Below are positions 27,814-39,530 of a stretch of DNA of 64,000 nucleotides, in pieces (within the stretch, counting starts at the first letter, position 1; each line of letters opens with the position of its first letter). The translations under genes were made by a program, and so were the position numbers. The notes under the pieces are model-generated. The model worked only from the letters and a program-made list of their open reading frames with translations. It had not been told where the DNA came from and made no database searches. The DNA is from Salminus brasiliensis (Eukaryota > Chordata > Actinopteri > Characiformes > Bryconidae): the NCBI RefSeq assembly GCF_030463535.1, contig NC_132900.1, forward strand, positions 27,317,956-27,381,955, in the 5' to 3' direction.

Positions 27814-28480
27814 GAAAGTCCAAATGTTTGTGGACACCTGCTCGTCCAACATTTCTTCTGAAGTCAAAGGTATTAACAAGGAGTTTTTTTCTTTGTTGCT
27901 GTAATAACTTCACTCTTCTTTACCATTACCATAGACAATGGAACATTGCTGTAAAGATTTGATGACATTTAGCCACAGGGGTCTCAGGGAAGCATTAAGC
28001 CTCAATGTCAAATATGGATACGGATACGGATGGAGACTTCTCTCCGTACTCTGCGGATTGTTGTCATTTTGTCCGTATTTATGAACGTTGTCTGAAAGCT
28101 GGCGGATATGGATAGAGTAGCCAATAGTTCAAGTGAAATATGACCAATGCCTTGTGGACACGACAAAGAAGAAACACTGTATTGCCATTCAACATCCATG
28201 CCAACGTAAAGGGTGCATAGAAGTACGTGGGCAGTGATAGGTACAGCGGTTTTAAAGGACGGGGTCAGGTACTGATGTTGGATGATTAGTTCTGGACCTA
28301 CAACTCCCAAACCCAAAGGTAGCGGATGGATCTCCACCACTCCAGAGAATATCCAGTTCCACTGCTCCACAAGTCCACATTGCTGGAGGGCTTTAAGCTC
28401 CTTTTGTCCAGCACTTGGCATTGGGCATGCTGACCTTAGGCTCCCCAGAACATTTAAGTGTGTTGGCAATGCTTTTCTAC
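27814..28480. mobile_element. Tc1-like MITE family A relative, rearranged copy
   Basis: It starts with AAGTCCAAATGTTTGTGGAC at 27814, and family interior (TCCAGTTCCACTGCTCCACA) appears only at 28346. About 250 bp between (28000-28255) do not match the family. The copy is therefore interrupted or composite. Confidence 0.5.
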
Positions 28481-28578
28481 GGATTATACAAGCTGTGTGT
28501 TTTGAAAGTAGCTGCTTTGTGTTTGATTTGTGTCCAATGAAAACGGCCCATTTAGTGAAGCTAAAACAAAGCTAAAGC

Positions 28579-28890
28579 TACACTATAGGTCCAAAACTCT
28601 GTAGACACCTGATTGTCCAACATTTCTTCTTAAGGAATTAATCGGGATAACATCCCTCTACTCTTCCGAGAAGACTTTACCATAGATGCTGGTACATTGC
28701 TGTGAGGATTTGATGACATTTAGCCACAATAGCACTAGTGAGGTTAGGTACTGAGGTACTGTACTAGAAAGGTATTGGATTGGATGGAGCTCCACTACTC
28801 CACAGCTTGGCACTGGGCACGATGGCCTTAGGCTCTCCAGAACATCCTCATTCTGATGGCCATGCTTTGCAATGTAGCGTGTGCTGAAAG
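28579..28890. mobile_element. Tc1-like MITE family A relative, internally deleted copy
   Basis: It starts CACTATAGGTCCAAAACTCT. It shares ATTTGATGACATTTAGCCAC with the copy at 27814 and ends in the ACTCCACAGCTTGGCACTGG interior. Confidence 0.6.
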
Positions 28891-28989
28891 CAGCTGAATT
28901 GACTAATTAGTAAAGCTGTCTGGACATGGCTTCGTACATACAGTATAGCGCATTTTATAACCCCACTTGATTTAAGGTCATACACCGCC

Positions 28990-29530
28990 TTGAGCTACTG
29001 CAGACCCATTATGTACGTTAATTGCTTAGCCTAATGCTCGTCAAGACAGGACCATCATTCACACACAATGATGTCAGCAACACAAATGTCAATCAGGGGG
29101 TCCGCAATGTTAGCAGCTGCCTCTTATTATTACTATGGAGCAAATTAGGAGGAGAAGACATTTCCACCTTCATACGATTGTACGTAGTCTTAGAGTGCTG
29201 TAGCGTGGATATATTGTACAGTCAATGGAATATAATAACATGCTCAAGCAGCCATGACACAATATAATGAAAAGAACGAGTTGAAAGAGCTGTTGCTCCA
29301 ATAACGCTTCATAAATTGCGTCCTCCTCTTGGGCAATCGAACTGAGGGAGTGGCCCTTCATCAAGAATTATTCTGCTCCCATCCCCGGAGAGAAAAGTAA
29401 TTAATAATGTAATTAAACCTGCAATTGTCTCGTGAACTCCCCCGAGGGCCTGCTGGTTATTAGATGCAGAGCGTGTAGCGTAAAGGAAGTAGAAATAATC
29501 TACTTTTCATCGAGTTTTTCAGTCAAAAGG
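28990..29530. promoter_or_regulatory. Candidate conserved non-coding element
   Basis: Unique sequence in the inferred first intron of rnf152. It holds a cluster of homeodomain-type TAATTA sites (AAGTAATTAATAATGTAATT near 29395) and AATTATTCTGCTCCCATCCC. Function is inferred from composition and lack of repeats only. Confidence 0.25.
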
Positions 29531-29694
29531 CAACAGAGGCCCTCGCTTACAGACCTAAGGGGCAATAGCAGCAAAGACTAGGCAGGCCTAGCAAGGTCTA
29601 GATACACCAACAATAAGTTCTGCCTAACTGTGCGCCTTGTGTTCGAATTCAGCCCATGCACATACAGCATTCCGGGTGACCCTAGTGGTCACCG

Positions 29695-29925
29695 GGCCCA
29701 ATGCCAAGCGTCTGTGGGCTGTGGGGCAGTGGAACTGTGTTCTCTGGAGTGATGGAGCGCCATCCAATACCTCTGGGAAGAGCTGGAGTGTCAGAACTAA
29801 TCATCCAACGTACTGACCTGACCTCACTGGTGCTCTTGTTGTGAAAGCTAAATACAATCAAATCTGCACAGCAATGTTCAAACATCTAGTGTGCAGTCAT
29901 CGCAGAAGGATTGGAGCCGGAACCA
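29695..29925 (+). mobile_element. Tc1-like MITE family A, interior fragment
   Basis: It carries GGGCAGTGGAACTGTGTTCT and ATGGAGCGCCATCCAATACC without terminal repeats. Confidence 0.6.
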
Positions 29926-29931
29926 TCTGCA

Positions 29932-30738
29932 AAACACCATAGCAACCGCCTGTAACACCTTAGCAACCATTTAGCAAATACTTTAGCAACTATATATCAA
30001 CACCCTAGCATCCACCACAAATTCTACAGCAACTACAGGGCAACACCCTAGCAACCACTTTGAATACCATAGCAAACAACATAGCAACCAAGAGGAAACA
30101 CTTTAGGAACCACCTGCATTACCTTACCAGTGCTCACCTAGCTACTCCTGCTAACTATGAAACTTAAGCAATACCATAGCATGCAATTAGCAAAACCTTA
30201 GCAACCACCTGAAATCTGATAGCAACCAACATAGCAACCACCTGGCACACCTTAGCATCTAACTGAAATGCCACAGTAACCACCTGAACAACAACTAGGA
30301 AGCATTTTGCTATAGCAATAGCAACTGACATAACAAACACTTGGAACACCTTAGCACCCACTTGCAATACCTTTGCACCCACTTAGCAACATCTTAGCAA
30401 CCACCTGGGCCAACTCAGTAACCACCTGCAATAATATTGCTCCTAGTAACCACCAGGAATAGTACAGCAACTGCATTGCAACAGCCTAGCAACCATCTGG
30501 GATACCATAGCAACCACTTGCAATACCTTTGCACCCACTTAGCAACACTTTAGCAACCACCTGGGCCATTTCAGCAACCAACTGAAATAGTATTGCCCCT
30601 AGTAACCACCAGGAATAGTACAGCAACTGCATTGCAACAGCCTAGCAACCACCTGGTATACAATAGCAACCGCTTACCAAAAACATCCTAGTTTCATCCT
30701 TGTAAACACATAGCAACAGCCTAGCAACCGCCTGGGAG
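29932..30738. repeat. Minisatellite of TAGCAACCACCTGGAATACC-type units
   Basis: About forty diverged copies of a roughly 20-bp unit (AGCAACCACCTGCAATACCT and variants) run over 800 bp. A longer block (about 120 bp, from CAATACCTTTGCACCCACTT) repeats at 30370 and 30510, showing higher-order duplication. Confidence 0.85.
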
Positions 30739-31379
30739 TGGGAACCATGCATTCGTCAGCTTTTTGAAGCTACCTGATGTGCTTTCTAACCAGACTCTTG
30801 TTAGCTAGAACCTTTAGGCAGGTTACAGGTTGGTCCGCTGTCAGTGTTCTCACTAAAACCAGGCTTGGTGTAGACCCCGTCGTCACAGTGGTCTCATACC
30901 AAAGTTTCTATTGGCTTACAAAATTAAAATGCAGAGCCACTGCCTATACATCGTGGACCCCTGGAGGTCCCCGGACCCCACTTTGAGAACCAGCCTCAAC
31001 TTCATGTAGTGTTATTCGGTTATTCTGATGATTTACACGCCTCATCTCCTCAAATTTGATGAAGTGTTGAAGGATCGGGACTCGAGCATGTTTATGATGA
31101 TCTATGAAGCACTTATTTTCTGATCACATTACAATCTGTCTGGTGGCCGCTTTGATACTGTACGCTAAGGCGGGGGTTGGTGTTGGGGGGGTTAAAAATA
31201 CACCACGACCCGTCAAGAGTCCTGTGGGCAAACTTACTAAATCATTCGAAATCTTTGACAGGGGCTAACCTTGACAAAATGCCCTCCTCACTTTTCTATC
31301 CACATCAATCTCTGGCTTTATGCTGAGTAAGGCAGCTTTCAGCTCGAAAAACCTGCTGCCTTCCTTCACCCTGGACTCG

Positions 31380-31870
31380 CCAGCGGCCTGCTACCCAAAC
31401 ACTCCCGAGCAGTTAGCAATTATGCTAATTTCTGCCCCTCGCCATCTGTGAAAAGCGCCGCTAACACCAGGCACACAGCTAATGGAAGGCATTCGCCGTG
31501 GAATTATTCTATTAATTGGTTCCTAAAAGTGCAGGACTGATGTCACGTCACAACGCGAGGCTCTCCTTAAATAACGGCGTACACCCGCGCGAGGCAATTT
31601 ACCAAACTGGGCTTTGGCGAGCGGGACGGGAGGGGTGTAAATAATCCACCAAGCTATCAAGTGTTATTTGTCATCCTGATAGAACTGGTGCAAAAGACAA
31701 TAAAACAGCTCGCCGACTATCAGCTGTATGCTATAAGAGCCCATCAGCTGGATAAATGGAGCGGCAGCAGGGGATTTGTCAACACCAGATGAGAAGCGAA
31801 GGGGTGAAATGGGGGGAAAAGTCACTTAAAACACGTGCGTCTTCAAGGGCGATAGATCGTGCTAACCAGG
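31380..31870. promoter_or_regulatory. Candidate conserved non-coding element
   Basis: Unique, GC-moderate sequence free of recognised repeats, with TAATTGGTTCC, CACGTGCG and GGTGTAAATAATCC. No ORF is convincing. Proposed as regulatory only because it stands out from the repeats. Confidence 0.2.
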
Positions 31871-32993
31871 TGCAGCCTGGATAGAGGAGGGGAGGAGGGG
31901 GAGGCTGAGCCCATGAGGGTACTCGTGCATGTCCTTGGTGACACGGGCTCTTCATTCAAATCCTAGAAGTAACAGGACTTCAACCAATATATTTCTCCAG
32001 CAGAGCTGAGCAAACAAACACTGCAGCCATCAATAACCTGGGGGGGGGTTTACATCATAGCCGTGTTGAAAAGGGGGATCAGAGCAGGGGTGCAGCGGAG
32101 CAGCCACACTGCTAACCTTGAGGCCTCGGAAACAAGGACGCTTTCCAAACTCCAAGCATGGGGTGTGATGCTCGGCCGCCAAAGCAAACCCCCCGAAAAA
32201 ATGTTATGTTCCACTTTGATTATTTTGTTTCTTTTTGGGTGAAAAACACAAAAATTAATAAGCCAACAGAAACAAAATACTAAATTACTACAAGCTAGCT
32301 AAAAAGAGGCCTGTCCAAGTCACTGAGCACAATCACTAAGGCCCAGGGGCCGCAAGTCCCAACCCCAAGGCATTCCGCTTTGCCATCAGGAGCCAGAGTC
32401 CCAGAGAGCACAATGAAGGGTATGCATTGACGCTGTATTCCCGCTGGAACACGCCCCCTTTAGTCTTGACTAATTGGCTAAACATGCTGCAACCCGGCTG
32501 CAGCGTTTATTAGGGAAAACGGAAGGATACAAGCAACGATCTGCTCAAGTTTAAGGCAGTTGGGCTCGACAGTGATCCAACTGAGTTACCGAGTAACGAA
32601 CCAATGGTCCATGTAGATCGATGTGTAGCCAGGAACATCCAGCTAACTGAGGCTCAAATCACATCCGTTTCTCAAGCCTCTCAAGTCGAGTCATTTACCA
32701 TAGGGGGGTTTGGTAGACTGGTTTATTTGGGTTTCGCCGGCTTTTCCTTAAATCAAACTTAGCATGTCGCTCAATTCTCAACTATGGTGGGTTTGTTTTG
32801 TTTACCCACCTGTTTTCAGTGTTAATTCACCAAACCCCACGTTGTAGAGCCTGGATTCCAGAATTGAAGCAATCCATTCGCTTCTCTTTTCTTGAGCATC
32901 CTTCTGGAGAAGGATGTTTGTACAGTCAGTCACACAACCGCTGTCGCTAACACTGCCAGTCAGTATCCTCCAAGCGTGTCGGCTTGCTCGGAT

Positions 32994-33089
32994 TTCGAAA
33001 AGGGGTGGTGGCTGGCTTAACATAGGTCAGAGAAGTCCTTACCCTTAAAGCGTCGGGAGCATAGCTAGTGCTAGGGGGTCGCTATGAAG
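32994..33089 (+). mobile_element. SINE 3' fragment
   Basis: TTTCGAAAAGGGGTGGTGGC and the following CGTCGGGAGCAT and AGTGCTAGGGGG motifs match the 3' half of the SINE at 1612-1899. Confidence 0.55.
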
Positions 33090-33835
33090 GGGGGGGGTTT
33101 ACTGGCAGTACCAAAATACAAAAAACACAAAAAATGATTCATTGTCATTGTCACTGTTTTTAACATTTTTAACGAGGTGACCCATAAAACGAGAGTTAAA
33201 CTGAACCAGAGTGAAGGCAGGGCTGAATGGTGGGACAGATTTTCTCATGTTTGTGATTAAAAATGCTTGCTCGCTAAACTCAACGTTCAATGTTCATTCA
33301 TCCGGTATCCACTCGAACTGTTTCAGCATGGTTTAGCCTTTTGTCCGTGCTGGAGGGCCTTCAAGACCTGCTAACTGCCCGCCTGTTGGATGTGCTGAAG
33401 ACCCTCACAGCTAGTCCCTGCAGAGAGTATTGAAATTGTTACCCTTAACAGATACTTTACTTTGTTTTACCTGTTTATTCCCATGATTAAGGGTCTCACC
33501 TATTCAAATTTGCACTCTTCCATCATCTATAATGCGATGATGCTATGTATGATAGTATCGCATTACATATAACAATCATATAATTGTTATATATAAATAG
33601 ACTACAATAGAATTGTTATATATAAATTGCTATATCCTAAATAGACTAGTCTTCAATACAGCTCGTGTAAATGTCTCGACTCAGTCCAGTTGCTTTGACT
33701 AAGAACGAAGTCAGGCTATTGTGTGCATGTCAAAGGAGTCAGCGTTGTTAGACGGAGTCATGTCAGGACTAGCAAAGGCCCTGGGGCTACACATTCTGTG
33801 AGGTGCCTCTCTCAGATGCCCATCTATCCAGCATA

Positions 33836-34304
33836 CAGTATATGGACAAAGGTATTGGGACACCTACACCTACAAGTATGGCATCCCATTCTATATCCAT
33901 AGACGTTAAAATGGAGTTGTTCCCTCTTTGCAGCTCTAAAAGCAGGTTTCCAACAGCAGTTTTGGGCCACTTTTATGAGCTATGCGCCTCAGCCCTCGGC
34001 AACCTCCATACCGTAACTTTTTACGTGGAGTTGCTGTGGTTCCTTAGCGCTTCCACTTTTCCATAACACCGCTCACAGTTGATGGTGGAATATCTAGGAG
34101 GTGGCATCCTATTACAGAACCACACTGGAAATTCACAGAGCTCTTTAAAACCACTAGTTTTAGTCCACTAATGTGTGTAAAGGCAGACTGCGTGCCTAGA
34201 TGCTTGATTTTTAGTCCTATGGCAATGGAACTGAATGAGACGTGAATGAGACCTGAATTGTATGACTAAGAGGTGTGTCCCAATACTTTTGACCATGTAG
34301 CGTG
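33836..34304. mobile_element. MITE family B, complete copy
   Basis: The left end CAGTATATGGACAAAGGTAT and right end CAATACTTTTGACCATGTAG are imperfect inverse complements. They resemble the family A ends, but the 470-bp interior is unrelated to family A. There is no transposase. It is probably a Tc1/mariner-group MITE. Confidence 0.7.
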
Positions 34305-34689
34305 AACACAAAGCTGTCGCTGTCTGACCTCCAAGACTAATTTAATAAAAATTAAAATGGCAAAAATTTTGCCTGGCTTTGTAAAACATGTTCTTATTCT
34401 TTACATTGTGTCCAAACATGATGAATGGACCAATAGAAATCCTCAAAATAATAAGAAAAGCTTTTCTACATTGACTTCAAACGAAAGAGGGTTGTCGTCC
34501 TTTCCTGTAAAGTTGCCATCTTGAAAATACGTATATTGTAATGGCTATTAGCGGCCTACTGACATTAGTCGCTTACTATCGCTAAGCTTAAGCCAGCCAA
34601 GTTAGCTGAATAACATTAGCCAACAAACTCATTAGCTAGTATTTGGAAACATAAGCCATGGCTGTTCACAGAAAGCGCTGAGTGGGCGG

Positions 34690-35330
34690 CCCAGCACAGC
34701 CTGATAACACTGTGGTGATAAAACAGATCTTTTTTTCTCGTAGTTTACTCTTGCTAGCCCCTCCTAGCCGGAGACGGCCAAGCCATCAAAGCGGCAGATC
34801 AGAAATCGCAGTTTGCTTGGTACAAAAAGACATCCTAAAAGAGAAGAAATACCCTGGGAGAACACCGGACGGGGGCAATGAAAATAGAGGCCCTCCCTGG
34901 GGAGCTGGTAGAGTCTGCAAGTGTGTTAGGCGGACGGATCCTCATTTCCATCCCACAAAGCGCCGCGAGCCCATATAGAGCATATTCCGCTGGCTGTGTC
35001 GCACAGAAATGAAAGTTTCAGAGCAAACAAGAGGGAAAAGACCCGATTTACCACACACAACAACTTGAATGTTGAAAAAAAAACTGCAACTGGCTTTGCT
35101 TTAGGTATCAAGTGCTTATCTTTGATCATGTGGTTTATCACTCTCTAGTTGCCCTCTGGCTTGAGTATACAGCCCTTCTTACTACTTAAGACACAGCAGA
35201 GTAATTAAGCAAACGCTGTCTGATCAGGCAACGGCCAGAAGTGCTGAGTCCATCAATCAGCATCTGATAACAGGCCTTTCATTGGAGATAATGTCAGTTA
35301 ATATCAGTGGAATTTACTGATTAATCCTGA
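34690..35330. promoter_or_regulatory. Candidate conserved non-coding element
   Basis: 640 bp of unique sequence about 2 kb inside the inferred first intron. It includes GTGCTTATCTTTGATCATG and GAGTAATTAAGCAAACGCTG, with homeodomain and GATA-like (TTATCT) sites. Its appearance resembles vertebrate enhancers; this is inference. Confidence 0.3.
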
Positions 35331-36689
35331 AGGTCACAAACCGACCACTGTAGTCACAGAAAGTACTGATACCCGGCTAAGCTGAAGCAGCTCTACGCTC
35401 TTAAAGGAGAAATCCACCAATCTTCCACCCTTTCAGCATGTTTCAGTCTCTGAGGTGTAAACAAGCTCACTCCGGTTCGTTTCGGTGTGAAATGCTCGGC
35501 TCCAGAGAAACTCACCAACTCATTTTTTTTTACAGTGGCGGTGAATGGAACCAGGTGTCGCCGGGACTGCAAAACAAGTACACAGCCATTGTATTTACTG
35601 TCATAACACACCAAACAAGTGAACCTGCGCAAGCCTTCTGAGTTTTAGAGGCAGTGCTGATGAGGTTGAAATAGTGGTACAATGGTGGTGAAAAAAAAAC
35701 AAACAAAAAAAAGACAAAAAACACAATGGGGACTATTTTGCCTAATAACATGTAACCATCCGCCTTGAACACGTTTAAAAAAAGCGTTTAGTCCAAAAAC
35801 TTATGCTTAACTATCAAAAAACAACGTCCCAGTGTATTTGTAAATGATTTAATGCTCTAACGTTTAGAGGAATTCAACTTTTTGGACGTCTGATTCCGTT
35901 CACCACCACTGTGAACAATTCTGACTTCTCTAAATTGGAGCGTTTCACCCCCAACCACTGTGAATGGCTTTGTTTGCAAGGTTTGCATCGTTTAATTAAG
36001 CAGAAAATTAACAAAATATATATAAACTGATTTTATATTAATAGATGAATTTGCATACATGCATAATTTTCATGCACATGTAATTGTCTTGGCACTTCTG
36101 GCACTATTGTAGTCTCGGCACACATGCATATCTACTCATATTAACTAAAAAGTGCAGATTTTTTATGTATGTAATGCATTTAAAACATAATATTAGTATA
36201 ACCTACTTTTATTTTATTTTTTTTATTCTGTACAAAATTGAAAGTCTATGGAGGTCCTCAGCCTCTCGAACTATGTAAATATGTGTCTGTCATACAGTGC
36301 AGTGAAGTCTGAGAAGATGTGAAGGCCATTTTTCATCAACATCTTAAGATCTAGGTCCTTTTCTCAGGGTTACATTCCTGCAGTGCCCAATCCAGTTTTC
36401 CTGGGTGTGCTTTGGCAGGGCTTCCTCTGGTTCCACCAAAACAGCCCACATGAAAACACTTGGATAATCAGTCCAATCCGGGCTGAGGGCTGCTGAATGT
36501 CTTTTATGCCTAATCCTCGTCCCCTGAGTACAAAGTCCTGCTCTACAATAAAAGTGTGAGGACCTGGACATCAACAGGCTCGGATCTGCTGGTCTACGGT
36601 GTTCTGGATCGAGGTGGACGTAAACGCCCCCAGATGCTGGGGCTTCCTCGTGTCGCGTCACTTAGGTAGAGTAGTATAGTAAGAGCTGT

Positions 36690-36740
36690 ACACCAGAAAA
36701 AATCATTAATTAATTAATTAATTAATTAATTAATTAATCG
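36690..36740. repeat. (ATTA)n microsatellite
   Basis: ATTAATTAATTA repeated about nine times at 36705-36738. Confidence 0.85.
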
Positions 36741-36889
36741 CATCTGACATCAAGATAAAGTTCTGACCACTCAACTTTACACCCAAAAACGTGCCCATAA
36801 AAAATAAATAAATAAATAAATAAACAATAATTAAAAAAAAACGTTACAGAACAGGCTAGACGACGTGCTTACGTAACATCCCACAAAAA

Positions 36890-37335
36890 CACACACGAAG
36901 TACTCCAAAACAGCTCAATCATAAATCATAAATCAGCTCGCGCGCACTCCCTGGTCAGGTCTGGTCAGTGTCTGCGTTACTCCAGACAGGACACAACTCA
37001 ATAAAGGTGCACAAACTTTGTGAAGCGCCCTGAATCCAGGGGGGGGGGTTACAGCGGGGGGTTTCCAGCGCAGGCGTTTCTGCAGTAAACTCACCTCGCC
37101 TCGTGCAGACATGGGCGCGAGCTCCGGTCTCGCTGTATTTCCACTTCAGAAGGGCTCGTTTCCTCGCTCTGTTCTCGCAGCGCGCGAACAGAGTGTTTTG
37201 ACAGTTCAGGCGACCAGCACCTCCCACCCGTCGCCACACACACACACACACACACACGCAGACAAAGACCAATGATCCAACAGCTGTGGCCAGCAGGCGG
37301 AGACAATAGCCAATAGGCGCAGCCAATGGTCACTA
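36890..37335 (-). promoter_or_regulatory. rnf152: CpG-rich probable promoter and first exon of rnf152
   Basis: The strongest CpG cluster between rnf152 and buc (CTCGCGCGCAC, GGGCGCGAGCTCCGG, TCGCAGCGCGCGAAC). On the minus strand it ends an exon-like stretch with a consensus donor, GGCGAG|GTGAGT, at 37095. Inverse CCAAT boxes sit just upstream in that orientation (37270, 37310, 37323). It fits a non-coding first exon of rnf152, whose coding exon has an acceptor 19 bases before ATG. No transcript evidence is available. Confidence 0.45.
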
Positions 37336-37374
37336 GCCATGATCAATATTCAATAACCACAGCCGATAGACGTA

Positions 37375-38170
37375 GCCCGTCGCCAGAGTCAATACACTGA
37401 CCGTTAGACAGCGGACATATCAAATGCATGTGGGCAGTAGCAGTAATCGATACATAGCCAATAATCGTAGCGAATAGGGTGCTGTAACTGTACCATAATA
37501 ATCACAGCCAATAGACATGGCCAAATCTTTAACAGGCATAGTCCATAGAGTAATCCAAATAATCAATAATCACATCGAATATGGTGTAATTAACAGAAAA
37601 TAAGCATAGCCAATAGCTGTGGTCAAATAATCAATAATTATAGCTAATATGGTGTGCTTAATGGAAAATAATCATAGCCAATAAACATAGCCAAATGATT
37701 AGAAATCATAGCGAATATGGTGTAATTAATAGAAAGTAATCATAGCTAATATACATGGCCAAAAAGCAATAATCTTATCTAATAATTAATAGAATTAACA
37801 GAAAATAATCATAGCCAATAGGCATGGCCAAATAATCAATATTCATAGCTAATATGGTGTAATTAATGGGAAATAATCATAGCTAACAGACATGGCCAAA
37901 TAATCAATAATCTCATCTAATATGGTTTAATCAATAGAAAATAATCATAGCTAATATGCATGGCCAAATAATCAATAATCATAGCTAATATGGTGTAATT
38001 AATGGGAAATAATCATAGTCACTAGATGTGGGCAATAATAATCATAGCTGATATAGTGTAATTATTAGAAAATAAGCATAGCCAATAGATATGGCCATAT
38101 CATCAAATATCATAGCTAATATAATCAATACAAATAATATAATCAATAGAAAATAATTATAGCTAGTAGT
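37375..38170. repeat. Minisatellite rich in AGCCAATAG / CCAAT motifs
   Basis: Diverged units of AATAATCATAGCCAATAGAC plus CATGGCCAAATAATCAATAA and CTAATATGGTGTAATTAAT recur about every 60-75 bp, seven or more times. Shorter AGCCAATGG-type units lead in from 37265. It lies directly upstream of the inferred rnf152 promoter. Confidence 0.8.
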
Positions 38171-38228
38171 TGTAGCCAACTTGGTAACTAACAACAAATA
38201 ACCAGCGGCAATAGAGGAGACCGATAAT

Positions 38229-38230
<2 letters not shown>

Positions 38231-38300
<70 letters not shown>

Positions 38301-38331
38301 ATATATATATATAACCACGGCCAATGAGTAG

Positions 38332-38404
<73 letters not shown>
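38231..38404. repeat. Two long (TA)n microsatellites
   Basis: (TA)n tracts at 38231-38312 and 38335-38404 are separated by a CCACGGCCAATGAGTAG spacer that belongs to the neighbouring CCAAT minisatellite. Confidence 0.95.
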
Positions 38405-38408
<4 letters not shown>

Positions 38409-38952
38409 GGAGTGTGGGGTTCTTCCAGGAAAGGTTCTATGTAGACCAGTTATACATAGAATCCATAAATATTCCATAAATGAACCATATACTAACATTA
38501 TGTACAGGTTTCTAAGTAGTACCGTGTACATAATCAAAGAACCCGTCTTGCCTGACAACCAACAGGCAGGTAAAGTAACCAGTCACAGTCTCGCAGTCTC
38601 ACCAACAGATAAACAAACTCTACTTTTCTTCATCGGCCACAAAAGCGCCAGCTTTCTGCAGCATGCTAAGACTGTTGGGGTGCTGCGCGGGGGTGGATCA
38701 TGGGGGTGGAGCAGGGGGAGAGGTGGAGCACCAAGAACGTGAAAAGCTAAAATAATGGCGTGATTCAGGCAGACCAAAATGGAGGAAGTGCTCAGCATGG
38801 TCAAAACATCTGGCGCTGCTTCCCTTAATTGCGCCCATGTGTGGCACGCAGTAAACAGTGTAAAAATGTGCAAGCCTTGGGCACTCCCTGCACAGCCAGC
38901 CTGACATTACTGCATAGGCTGTAGCGCTGTGCTCCCATTCAACAGACACACC

Positions 38953-39260
38953 ATATACATCAGCCATAACATTAAAACCAACAGCCTAATGCTGTGTGTC
39001 TGATGTGTAGGTATTCCTCCTGTGGTATCTAGACACCTTTAGATATTTGTATCCTGTAAGTTGTTGGTGGGGCCTCCCTGGATCACATCAATAGGCCTTT
39101 GGCATGCATGACCCTGACCTTTGTTCATTCTTGGAGCACTTTTGGTGGACACTGACCACTGCATACCAGGAACACCTCACAAGACCTGATGTCTGATGTT
39201 TTGGAGATGCTCTGACCCAGTCATCCGGCTCTTGTCAAAGTTGCCCATTTTTCCTGCTTC
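38953..39260. mobile_element. MITE family C, partial copy
   Basis: CATCAGCCATAACATTAAAA opens it, and GCATACCAGGAACACCTCAC and GACCCAGTCATCCGGCTC follow as in 16888-17354. The right end is missing. Confidence 0.7.
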
Positions 39261-39279
39261 CAACACACGGTCACCATCC

Positions 39280-39530
39280 GTCCATGCATCCTATTCCGGG
39301 TAGGCTTGCAGTGGGTCAGGGCGTATATACCTTATATAAGACACTGGCCCATTGCAGGGTACCACACACACACAAGCGGTCACTTACGCCTAGGGGGCAT
39401 TTTTGGTAAGGGTGTGGAAGCCAGACTACCACATTGACACGGGGAGAACACATCTTGCACAGACGGCAACCGAAGCAGGGGTCAAACCCACGACCCCAGG
39501 CCCCAGGGCCTATACGTTGCCACCATGCTA
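39280..39530. repeat. Dispersed repeat fragment of unknown class
   Basis: It contains GTCCATGCATCCTATTCCGG, CACTGGCCCATTGCAGGGTA and GGGTCAAACCCACGACCC. The last is tRNA B-box-like in inverse orientation, so a SINE origin is possible. Confidence 0.4.

Larger units (their letters stand above)
25749..37095 (-). other. rnf152: Inferred first intron of rnf152
   Basis: The minus-strand acceptor TTTTCTTGGATAG|GTGAC at 25750, 19 bases before the ATG, implies an upstream non-coding exon. The best donor in a CpG-rich setting is GGCGAG|GTGAGT at 37095. The intron contains MITE fragments (27814-28480, 28579-28890, 29695-29925, 33836-34304), a minisatellite (29932-30738), a SINE fragment (32994-33089) and unique stretches that may be regulatory. 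No other gene was recognised. Confidence 0.45.

Noticed and set aside
34682-34978. 98-codon plus-strand open frame
   Set aside because: It lies in the candidate regulatory block; no homology recognised and no exon boundaries linking it to a gene.
36344-36661. 105-codon minus-strand open frame
   Set aside because: No recognisable domain; composition and position fit non-coding DNA next to a GC-richer region.
38163-38558. 131-codon minus-strand IYIYIY open frame
   Set aside because: It is a translation of two (TA)n microsatellites.
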